Source of the DNA: Angiostrongylus vasorum
Lineage: Eukaryota > Nematoda > Chromadorea > Rhabditida > Metastrongylidae
Direction: 5' to 3'
Assembly: GCA_018806985.1 (NCBI GenBank)
Contig: JADANN010000033.1
Coordinates: 2,476,501-2,540,500 of the forward strand
DNA length: 64,000 nt
Position numbers and translations under genes: made by a program. Positions 21,976 to 33,600 of the stretch are shown here, piece by piece. The notes beneath the pieces are model-generated. The model saw only the letters and a program-made list of their open reading frames with translations, did not search any database and was not told the origin of the DNA. The first letter of the stretch is position 1. Each line of letters begins with the position of its first letter.

Positions 21976-23071
21976 AATAACGACATGCTAGCTCACGAAT
22001 CTCTAAAATTTCTCCTATTCAGTTGTCAGTGATTGGTGAAATTCGTCAAATGTAAGTGGTTCCTTGCAGTTTTATATTCCCAGTGAAATTACTTTAGGAC
22101 AGGATGTAATCGGAACCGGGTGGTATTTCGTAAAGACGTGATTTTGGTGAGGACGATTTAGCCTGACGCTTGCCCTTTTATGTTACTACAGAACAAATAC
22201 TATATTAACACCAACAAAAATTTTTGTTTTTAACAATGGATCTATTCACACTGCTCATTGTGTGTGTGGACATGACGGGTTCCACAGGCGACTGAAAAAA
22301 CTCCCGTAGATATGATCATATCTGGTATGACAAATGGCGTGAGCTCTATGATACAGGTGTTGCTATGCATTATGCTGTCCATTGCACTGTGGCGAAGTTG
22401 GACTATCGAATCTAGAAAAGCAGGTCGCCATGAACTATTTCCAGTTTGTCATTTTACCTATTTCTTCATAGAATACCATTTGCATATCTATTAGGATATC
22501 TCTCACTCTCCATTCCTCACTCTTGTTTTCATGTCTCCGTCGATCGGAACTTGAAGCAGTTGGTACCCTGGCATACACAGGGTTCCCCTCTTCAATCGCT
22601 ACAGTGTCGAAAACGCTAAGCGCTGAAAATGAACTTTTCCAAACTGTAACGGTGAATAGACTGCATTCTGTTAAATAACTTCCGTCTCACAGTGTCGTAA
22701 TTTCATCTATTGTGTAATAATGGTCATTTCCATCGGGAATCATTCAATCGCCACTTGTTAACAATTGTATCGCCTACTTTCCACGAGTAAAACGACAACC
22801 CAAAATTAGTACTTTTCTACATTTCGCCTTCTCCAGAGCTGCGCTGATCCGACTCGATGGTAAACAGTACAGTTGTCACGATGTGTATCTTCATTGTCGC
22901 ATCGAGTCGGATCTAGTAAAGGGAACACAGCTTAAATGAGAAAATCGCTCGGCGGTGCCCTTTCACACAAGACATGTGTTGATCGATTCCTGTCATCCAA
23001 TATGATGAACCACTGGCCGCTACATTGTCTGCTAAAAAGGAGATGATTATTTTTCATTATTGTGCTTACTA
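21976..23071. other. intergenic, no gene found
   Basis: Near 22,820-22,915 a segment (GATCCGACTCGATGG … CGCATCGAGTCGGATC) forms a weak inverted repeat of the kind found beside hammerhead-like motifs. Otherwise nothing. Confidence 0.45.
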
Positions 23072-23352
23072 GGGCGCGTGTGGCGAGATGGTCGGAGGCG
23101 TCTAGCAGCACACACATGGGATCGATGCTCGCGCCCATGGCCCACCAAACCTTCCATCCCTCTGGAGTCGGCAAACCGGTATCAGACTTGTTTGGGAGGA
23201 TAACAGCACTGCCTCGATGCATCTGTAGACCACTGCGAGTCATTGTAAAGGCCAGATATGCAGTCAATCCTCTCCGAACAATGCTGAATGAAGTCGAATG
23301 CATGGCGCAACTCTCCGGCATTGATCAACGCCGAGAGCTTTATCCTTTATTT
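23072..23352 (+). mobile_element. SINE family 1, complete
   Basis: GGGCGCGTGTGGCGAGATGG, B-box-like ATGGGATCGATGC, to the GAGAGCTTTATCCTTTATTT tail. One of the better-preserved copies; intergenic between the two protease copies. Confidence 0.8.
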
Positions 23353-24019
23353 ATTTTAGTACTAAAGAAGTGCTAAGAATATCTGAAAGTTGTTTGCTTA
23401 ACAAGCTCTTGCGAAAAGCTGTGATTATCATGAAATGACCGTGAACCTTGCTTGTGGAATTAGATTAAAGTATAAATACTTAACTATTATATATCGGGAT
23501 GAAATTTACTTCGTACAAGAGAGCAGAGAGAAGAATTCGCAATGCTGGAACCAATCGACTTTATTTAACGTGACATAGTAGAAGAATTACATACCCCTTT
23601 GATTACGTTGGAAAGCAGGACGATGTTATCCCATGGCCGAAGAACTTGAGAAAGTGTTTTTGGCAAGGGAATTATATCCTTCGTTCATTCACAGTTATGG
23701 CATCTTTCTACTTTACACGATCCGATATCATACATTGTGTGGGTCCTAGCTTACAAATTCGCTGCTGATCTCCCGACCTTAAAAGAGGGAGGGTTTTATC
23801 GGTCCACTGCGTCTGTAGAACCAATGCATTGGATATAAAATATGGCATCCCAGCTACACGAGGGCTATTATCATTGGGTTGGTGGGTCATAATGGTATTT
23901 GAGAAAATCGTTCATTTGGGGTGAGCATAATACGCAATCAAAGCTGATTTTCAGGTGATTTTGTTTCAACAATTTTTTTCCTTCTTAACATAGAAATAGG
24001 ACTAAGCAACTACTTCGCT

Positions 24020-24475
24020 GTACTTTCTTGGATTGATGAGCTCACAGGAGGTTGGTACAAAATATTTCTTCAGCTAATGTTTCTACGGCTTCGGGGGTGT
24101 TCGTTGTCGCATCGATTCTAATTCGATAAAGCAGAGCATCCACTGAATGAAGAATGGCACTCGACAGTTCTTTCCTATTCAGGACGGATGTTGATCTTTT
24201 GCCACCATCCAATACGAGCTGCAATTTTGCCGGCAAGCATCATGCGGAATTCGATGGTTATACTAGCTGGCATACAGAGTAGTAATACATCTCTGAAAAC
24301 CAACTTCTTCAAAACTCCTGAGATGTCGAATCCTCTGAAGAAGGCGAAGACGTGGAAGCGCTAGCTGAATAAATATTTTGTACCAACTTCCTGCTAGCTC
24401 AAAAATCCAAGAAGGCATTGATTATTTACGACGAGGTTAAATAAGAGTCGGTTTTCAGAGATGTACTTCTTTATA
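24020..24475. mobile_element. fold-back element with hammerhead-like arms
   Basis: The left arm (about 24,020-24,105) and right arm (about 24,330-24,425) are inverted copies around GGTTGGTACAAAATATTTC and GAAATATTTTGTACCAACTT-like sequence. Each contains a hammerhead-like motif, minus strand on the left and plus strand at 24,329-24,369 (CTGAAGA, GGCGAAGACGTG, GAAG, CGCTAGC). A second inverted pair, ACATCTCTGAAAACC, lies at about 24,287 and 24,455. No ORF of note lies inside. It sits just downstream of protease copy 2. Confidence 0.5.
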
Positions 24476-24636
24476 TATGCACCAGGATCGCTCATGACTT
24501 TACTTTTCGCGTTTTCACTACTCTGTTAAGTTGTAAGAGATTGATGAGACGTTCATCATCTGTCAAGCACTGATCAGGTCTGCTAAAAATCATGGATGCA
24601 TTATTTATAACGAAACTTCTGGCTCTTCATTCATGG

Positions 24637-24686
24637 TTACTGTGACGTCCGTTTCATGTTTTCCTTCTTCAGTATTGGACAAACTC
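24637..24686 (-). CDS. protease copy 2, exon 8: tail and stop
   Basis: Acceptor TTTTTAG. Reads [16 protein letters not shown] and TAA. The frame fits the phase left by exon 7. No AATAAA is seen in the next 130 bases downstream. Confidence 0.75.
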
Positions 24687-27600
24687 CTAAAAATATTACT
24701 ATGATAGGATATAATCCTTTATTAATATTCTTATGTGATAGCAGTCTAGTAGAGGTTCAAAACGTTGGTGCTACTGTTTGATTCTAGACCATTCATGTGA
24801 AGGTACAGATGTAACAGATACTTACCGGTATTGAAACAAATCCAGTCTATGTAGAATTGGAGATTCAGGAAGTAGTTTATTCGAACTGAAATGTTGGGAT
24901 GTTAATTCTAGCAAGGAGATGAGCATATATAATTGTGATAGAGCCACAAAGAAGTTGAGAGCTCCTCAAAACTTGGGACTCCATTTGGGCCTCAAACCCG
25001 CAAAGACCGTTTCCATGGGCTCACGTGGTATCCACCACACCAATAGAAGCAATGGCTTTCTCTTTCTTTCGGCGTTGTTTTTACTCTATCGATGTTATCA
25101 GCAACAACTGACTTTTTAAGAGAAATGATCTAAGAAGCACAAATCGGCATGGAACCCAGAAGCCCACATAGGGTCCAGAGATTTGCTAGTATCTTAGATT
25201 TCTTTTTGTTGTATTTAATATTGTAGTCTGCTAAGAAAAAAGGAACAGACAGTAAGTAAAAGCAAAAAAAAGTGAAAATAATAAAGGATAAAGCCCTAGG
25301 CGTTGATCAACTTTGAGGGATGTGCCACGCATTCGACTTCATTAAGCATCGTTAGAGGTGACCGAGTGCATAACTGGCCTTTGCAATGATTATCGGTGAT
25401 CTACCGGTGAATCGAGACAGTGCTGCTACCCTGACAAGTATGGTACCAATTTGCCGCGCCCCCAGAGAGATGGAAGGCTTGGTGAGCACTGGGGACGGGG
25501 ATCGATCTCATGTGTTGTAGTAGAAAAAAAACACTGCCGTTACATAATTCTTTATAGTCATGTTGAGCAAACGCGAGGTGATATTTTATTCTTTATTCAC
25601 GAACAAGCTGACGTTTCAGCGAATTTCGCCTTCCTCAGAGCCTGGAAATGGTCAAGTTGACAACGATCTACCCGGCGAAACACCTCCATAACTAAACAGA
25701 GGAAACGCTTAACCAAGATTTCAATCACATTGAACACAGAATAGCTTCTTTACACACTCACCGCTTTCTATGAGTCTTCCACTGGGCATGTCGTGTGGAC
25801 AACATAATTCACATGGAAGCGTTATGTGCCCTTCCCTCCCACCAGAACAACAGGCTTATATACTGCCCAATATCACGCGTGGTAATGAGGCATTCTTCCC
25901 TGCGGTTCATTTTCCGGATTTCTGGGATTAATCCAGAACGCCTCGAGAGTTTTGCGCGCTTGCATTCTCGATTCCTGTGCGAGGATCGTGACACGGACTT
26001 CAAAGTCCTCCCGTTATGTCTCTAGGTCCTATGCGCCTAGTGGGGTATTTAGTTTAAGTTTACCGACTAGGTGTTCTTTTATGCAGACACAGAGTGGTCT
26101 ACCCGTTTCGCCAATATATTCGTCTCCGCACGCCTTACAGGAGATCAGATAAACTGTACTCGAACTCATGCAATCACGGTCTCAACCATTAGGGCAAATT
26201 ACGCAATTTTGCGTACCACATAGACGGTCATATAGGCGGTTACGAACTAGCTGGCGCCTAAGAGTACTCGATGGCATTCCAACTACGTTTACGGAGTTCT
26301 CTTAGCCTGCCCTTTTTAAGCAGCGTTTTATAGCTGTGCTTACATCATTTGAGATGAAAGGTGGGATAAACGGGACCTTTTTATCGCTGGAGTTGTCGTT
26401 TCGGGGGCCTAGGATTTCCCCTACACCTATCCCGAGATACAGTTTCGTATCCATTCGAAATGGCTATTTGCCGTGCAATGTTCCGGGACTCCTTTCTCTG
26501 CTCTCTTTCCGTGCACACGTTGGTTGCTGCTCGAAACATGTTTCTTACAAGCGTCCTTTTTGTGTGTGAAGGGTGAGAGGAGAGGTAATGAACAAGTTTG
26601 TTTTTGCTACTTGGCTTTCAGTACCATTTCGTAATGTAGCCGCTTTCTGATAGATTGATTTGCACGTTAAGAAATGGAAGCCAGTTTTCCTTCGGTTTCT
26701 CTCGGGTGAACTTAATATACTCTGACTGTTCATTCAGTAACTCAAACATTTGTCCATTTCCTCTTGTGTTGAGCAAATGACAAATCAGTCACCTATATAT
26801 CTACAGTAGAGTGACGGCCCGAGGTCGATTACTGGTCCTTCCACCTTAGACATAAATGCAATGGCAAGGCTTGGTGCTAGTCGCTGTCCCACTGTCAACC
26901 CTCTCATTTGAGAGTAGCACTTTCCGGACCATCTGAAAATCGAGCAGTTTAGGCACTCTTTTAAGAGAGCCATGAACTACTGGATGAAGAAGCCATGCAT
27001 TTTTATTCTTCTTTTATGTTCAACAAGAAGTTCGAAGATGGCTTGCATTGCGGAGTCATGTGATACGTTGGTGTACAGTGCGGTAACGTCGAAGGACTCC
27101 ATCACCTACGCGCTGCTGGGCTGCACAGTACGTAGACGATCCAGAAACATCTGGGTATTTACGAGGTGGGCTGGAATGTGTTTCAACAACTGGGAAAATA
27201 TTAGGGTTAAAAACCACGTTATCCCATCCGTTGGCTCGTCTACACAGCTAAGTGATTGGTCTGACCTTGAATAACGATGGGTCGCTAGACACAAGATCAT
27301 CGCTGGATACCAACTTATGGGTTTTGATAAGTAAGCACAAGACGGGACATGTTGGTAGGTCGAATCGCTGGATACCAACTTATGGGTTTTGATAAGTAAG
27401 CACAAGACAGGACATGTTGGCAGGTCGACTTTTAGTTGAGAGATAACAGATGGTTTTAACCTAGTCGCTCTTGCCATTTTAACCCATTCGTTGTTTAACT
27501 TTCGGTATTGACTTTTAAATTCCTTCTCAGACGATGGACGATAAAGGGAAGCATCTTTAAGGTGCTTCTCCGTTATTTCAACATCTAACTGATAAGGAAT

Positions 27601-30600
27601 TACAGCGAACTCTCCACCCTTATCACTAACCGATAGTCTTGTGTTTTTCAATTTTGTCTGTTCTCTTACCTTTCCCATACCACGTTTATGCACTTCAGTG
27701 AGGTTGGAGTTATATCTTTTTGCGCGATAGTGATTAAATACTTTGAAAGTTTCATTCATAAACATCCGAAATTTAGCATCAACTTCATTATTGGGCTCTT
27801 GTTGTCTAAAGAATGTGTCTATGTGCAACGCAAAATTGCATAATTTGCTTTAATGGTAGAGATGGTGATTGCATGAGTTCAGATGTAGTTTATCTGATCT
27901 CCTTTAATGCGTTCGTGGACGAATACCTTGGCGAAACGGCTAGACCACTCTGTGTCCGCATAAAAGAACACCTAGTCGGTAAACTTAAACTAAATACCTC
28001 ACTAGGCACGCATGGGACCCAGAGACATAACTGGGAAGACCTTGAAGTACAGGTCACGATCGTCGCACAGGAATTGAGAACGCAAGCGAGCAAAACTCTT
28101 GAGGCGTTCTGGATTAATCCCAGAAATCCGAAAATGAACCGCAGGGAAGAATGCCTCATTATCACGTGTGATAATGGGCAGTATATAAGCCTGTTATACT
28201 GATCAGATGGGCACATTACGATTCCATGTGAATTCTATGCTGTTGGTCTCCACGCGACATACTCAGTGGAAGACTCATAGAAAGCGGTGAGTGTGCAAAG
28301 AAGCTATTCTGTGTTCAATGCGATTGAAATCTTGGTTTAGCGTTTTCTCTGTTTGGTTATGGAGGTGTTTGGTGGGGTAGATTGCAGTCAGCTTGACCTT
28401 TCCAGGTTCTGAGGAAGGCGAAATTCGCCGAAATGTCAGCTTGTTCGTGAATAAAGAATGAAATAACACCTTGCTTTTGCTCAACAAGAATATAAAGAAT
28501 TATCTGATCGATGCCGAGGTTAATAGGAAGTCGGTCGTGGGATTTATTCCGCTAGAAATTTCTACGATGTGAAAATATGTAGATTTGCACAATGTGAAAA
28601 CATTGTTTCAGTGCTTTATACATGAGGTACTCTTTTTTGTATTCTCTTATGCACACCTTCCAGCGTTTTACTGTCTCACCGTGGTTGCGATATTATGTTC
28701 CTGGGCGTGGGGCTGTGATGTACAATGAGATGATTCATCTCCCCAGCAGAGCCATCCAGGCTGAGAAGCAGTTCGGCGTTCCCATCAGGAAATCCAGCTA
28801 AGAGTAAACCAATACCATGGCCCACCATCGCCCTGGAATCAAACTAGTCGCATGGTCCGCACGGGCGGTGAGTGCCTGTGGTGGTGAAGACCTGGAGCAG
28901 ATTTTGGATTGGCTGACCTCGGGACTCCAAAGAACCACAGTGACTAAACCACCAAAACTTCGAAACAATGGAAATTATGCTGGGGCCCCTCACAACCAGT
29001 GAAGACGAGCCATATAAGCATCTAAGTAAGAAGGTAATAACAAAGTCGTGATGGCTAAATGATGCCCTATGACACAGAAATCACGAAGTTTCGAGTCCTT
29101 TCCAAAATATGCTAGGAGTTCGGATCCTGCATGGTAATGTAGCATATTTCTTTGAATAGATAACATCTTGAGAATTCGTAGCCGTCACGGAGTGAGATAT
29201 GCTTATTGCAAAGAACAAATCTGTAGATACTTCGTAAGTCAAACACACCGAATCAACCTCGTCACTTTACCACTCACCGACGCGACCATCCTATCAAAAT
29301 AGCTAAGAACTATTGCTGAAAAATACGATGGAAATTCGCGAGCTAATTCGATTGCTTGCCGTTTCAAGGAATGCAGTGGGCGTCTTTCATGGATCATTGC
29401 CATATGCAGTCTAACTCATGCTACATTCGGGTATAAAGGATATTTCTACTGTAGCTTGGAACCTCAAATTAAATTCATTTGTAACACGATATAATTACAA
29501 GTACCTGAGCAGATTTCAAAGCATGGATAGTGAGCAAGCTTTGTACTGCGCTTTCTCTCGTTTGACTCTTGACTTTTACTCATAAATGTTACTAACCGTT
29601 CCTTTTACCTTTACCGTCTATTTCACTTACTGAACATGAAAATGTAACAATTACCTGGTGCAAAGGATGCGGCGCATTCGGGTACTCCACTAGACGTTAT
29701 TCCTTCAACCGTGTACTTTCCACCATTCACTTGGACTAACGGACCGCCGCTGTCACCCTGGAAAACGGAGTGTCACGTACTGCAGAAAATTCTTCGAGTA
29801 GTAAATAACTTCAAGAAATATCAAGCTATATGACTCACGGCGCAAATGGACTTTGCGGATGTTTCCATCGTTACAATACTTTTTGGGAATTGAAAGCCTT
29901 CAATCCTAGTTAGTTCTACATATCGTAGATCACTCAGCAGCTCAGACGGCTTCGGCGGAGATGTCGCGTGGAGGAGTATCGTTCCCAAGGTGTTTGTCTT
30001 CATTATGTTCGCATGCATTCATCGAAATGAAAAGCCCGTCAAGCTGTTATCAACTAGAGGAGTAGAAATAATACTTTACTATGATGCTACAAAGGGCGCG
30101 TGTGGCGCAATGGTCGGATGCGCCCTGCAACACACACGTGGAATCGATCCCCGCGCCAATGGCTCACGAAGCCTTCCATCCCTTCGGGCTCGGCAAATTG
30201 GTACCGGACTTGTCCAGGAGGATAACAGCACTGGCTCGATACGTCGGTAGGACACCGCGAAGTCAATGTAAAGGACAGATATGCATTCAGTTATATAGCA
30301 ACTATTCCCAGAATAGTTTCTATTTTTCTTCTATATCTAATTCTATCTTTGTATGACTGTATGTTTCGGAAATAAGTGTCGTATCCAGTTTTCTCAAGTT
30401 GCCTAGCAGATGTCGTAGAACGTAAATATCTTGATCCCGTGCTAACGAACTTCGATCGCTATAAACAGTATTGTTATGCAAACCTTTTCTTAGAATCTGA
30501 ACTTGTTGTTTGTTATTACTGTCCAAAATTTATCGTGCGTACAATAACAAGAAGTGCATGAGAATGCTTGCGAGAGAAGTCGTCTGCCAGGTGACCTTAG

Positions 30601-33600
30601 TATATTGAGAGGATTTGGAGAGGTAGCCGACGGATGTTTTCGGTAATGAAGCTGGACCTGTGCCAAATACCGCCATCTCCGGAAGCATATAAATAGCTAC
30701 GTGAACTGTTATCGGGGTGAGCCCCAAGTCAGGGCTCGTCCGCCTTCTAGATCCGTACCGTATTGATCTCGTGTGTCACCAATGTAGATTATCGCAGTTG
30801 TTAAGTCATACTGCACATAGTCATTACTGTACATTAAACTCATCATATCAGAATTGCACGTTAACTTCGCATCATGTCACTACATCACGTTTCCCACCAA
30901 CCTAGTGTATCGTCATCATCATCCTGACCCTCATCTTAGTGTCACTGTTCGTTGTTTATCAATTGATCTACGGTGCGTTGTCAGTAGCGGCGGCTATCCT
31001 AAAATGCGTTCTGTCTGCAACGCCATCGGTGGCATGTACCATTCCTCCCACACGGTACGCCATGCGTACAAGGCCGTTGCCCGGCCAACTCATGCTGCTT
31101 ATTTGATAAGCCGCTATGGGCTTCTCATTTTTCAGTAGCTATCTTTCTGCCCCACGATATTTTAGGCAATGGTGGCACCCATCGAAGCTCAAACTTCACG
31201 TTGCAGACATATCGTTATCCAATACCAGCGGCCTGACCGTGTTCCTCAGATGACTCATCTCATTCGTAGTCACTTCCACCATCGATGCTTAGGTAGTTTG
31301 CTATCCTCATCAATCAGTGTCAAAGTACACCTGACCGCTGTACATATGATCTCTAGCTTAGCCTAACGCACGGCTTATCTTCGTCTGACTGTTCTGTTTT
31401 TCCTAGCCCACGACATCTGGGCCACTGTACGCGCTAGTGCGGGCGTCATCATCCGCATCCCCTTATTAGTCGTTGCTATCAAGTTGCTGTTATCATAATA
31501 CTAATGTTGTAATAGTATTATTTACAATACTCTTATGCGTTGGTAAGCATCGCTTCAGTAGTAGGTACAGCACCTCATAGACTTGAACTTGCCTCATTTG
31601 TGTGCCAGTAGTTCTCCGTCGATATTACTGTTGTGTTGATGTTGTATTTATGTATTAAACGGCTTTAATTACCCAAGTTTGAGATATTGCTCTGTGACAA
31701 CTACGAAAATTCCGCGTGGCGTCTTCTCACGAAGTCGAGCATTCTGCTTAAAGCTAGTGATTATACGGTGCCAAGAACTGACTCGAAGGCCTATATTCCA
31801 CTAGCAGCTGCATTAAGTTACCTCCAACCGAAGCTTAATGAAGTCGAATGCGTGGCGCATCCCTCAGAGATTGATCAACGCAGAAAGCTTTATCCTCCAT
31901 CGTTTTATGATACCACATAAAGAAGACGAACTACTGTGGACATGGATTCGCGTCATAGGTTCTGAGGAAGTCGAAGGCATTGAAACGTTAACTGAATAAA
32001 AGTTCTGGAACAAGTGGTGTAAGCACAATCCAAAGATATTTACAAGAGCAGAGATCATCCACTTCCTTGGAGCTCGCGTGTAATACAGAGACATTTAAAG
32101 GAATGTTGAATTCCATTCAGTCGGTATTTCGCCGTAATAAATATGTTTCCGAAGCATCTATTTTGCCTAACTTTCATCACAATTATTCAGTATTTATTAT
32201 ATTCACTGAAGTGCACATGAAATATTAGGGGGTTCACTGCTATTAAAGGCGATTAAAGTGCGCGTGTAGGGAGGGTCGCACTTGCGTTGCAATCCACATG
32301 TGGCTTTTATCGATCTCGTGTTAGCTTCTCGATGAGAGATTACACATTGATTACTGTTAGCTGGGCTGTTAAGCTAATATAAATTTTACAAATAATTTCA
32401 TCTTTCGAACTTGCTTCAACGATAAGCTAACACGAGGTTGTTACTAATCCAATCACTTTTTGTTTACAGCCTATTCTTTTTTTCATGGCAAGGTATGATA
32501 CGAGATATAACCACAATGATGCTGAGATGTTTGCAAAACTCCGGAGCGCAGTTGCCTGCGGTGGGCATCGAACACGACACTACCTTTTCCGTGGACTAAC
32601 GCGTTTACCACCACACCAAGCGGATCTTCGTTTAGCCTTCCTCTCATTCGTGCTTTATAGACTCTCATGGCGTGGTGGCGAACGCATTAGCCCGCGGAAA
32701 GGGTGATAGCGTGTTCGACTTCCACCACAGACACCTGCGGCCTGGAGTTTTGCCAATATCTCAGCAACATTGCGGTTGTTACCAATATTTATTAGGCTAA
32801 TGCTTCGACGTCTTCGTCTTCTTCAGAGCCGATTATCTGAGTGGATGTTCACAGTCGTTCGTCATCTCGATGTGGTGCCTTCGTCGTCGTATGGAGCCGG
32901 ATCTTCTGTAGGCTTAGAGGAAAACGAAGACGTCCAAACGTTAGCCGAACAAATATTGGTAAAAATCTCGTGTCAGCTTATTAATGAAGCACGGCACATT
33001 GATTATTTATACAGAGCTTAAATGAAAGTCGATTTACAATAATATTCGGCTAGCGTTTCGACGTTTTCGTCGTCATCAAAGCCGATGATCCGATCCGATG
33101 GTCCACCGCTCTTCGTCTTCTCTACTTTGCGTCTTCATCTCCGTTATCGTCATCAGCGTCAAGTCGGATCTTCCTCAGTGGAGCATCTCTCGAATGAGGC
33201 ATTCTCACCCGACGATATTCTTTTATTCAGGATGGTTGTTGTTATGACTATTCGTTGATAATAATTTGTTTTGCAATGGAAAATCCATCCTCAGAAGTTG
33301 GTAATAAACTAGTTTAATGACGTTACGTTTGAAAATTGTTGTTTCGCTATTCGCTGTGTGCTAGCTAACATAACACCGATTGCTACAGGATACACAATCC
33401 GTTTAAAAAACAAATTATTATTAATGGATAGTCGTGTCAACAAATATAATCCTGTATAAAAGAGCATCGTCTGATGAGGATGTTTCACTCGAGATATGCT
33501 CCACTGAGGAAGATTTGACTCTATACGAAGAAGAAGACGCCACATCGAGCGGATGAACCACTGTGGACCATCGACTCAAATCATCGGTTATGATGAAGAT

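Larger units (their letters stand above)
25560..27830 (-). mobile_element. Penelope-like element copy B-minus, with RT and GIY-YIG remnants
   Basis: Minus-strand order: N-terminal RT region (27,828-27,106), palm region (26,973-26,785), linker, GIY-YIG remnant (about 26,300-25,850, frames broken), hammerhead motif (25,604-25,644). The palm reads [20 protein letters not shown] and ends RYIGD, where the catalytic Asp-Asp is Gly-Asp, so the RT is dead. It lies in the intron between exons 6 and 7 of protease copy 2. Confidence 0.8.
27813..28540 (+). mobile_element. Penelope-like element, 5'-truncated copy B-plus
   Basis: Starts inside the Cys cluster of the GIY-YIG domain and runs through the stop, about 200 bp of 3' sequence, a near-ideal hammerhead-like motif (28,403-28,443) and the GAATAAAG, TTTGCTCAACAAGAATA and GCCGAGGTTAATAGGAAGT tail. 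It is inverted relative to B-minus; about 750 bp (25,560-26,310) are repeated in reverse. Confidence 0.8.
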
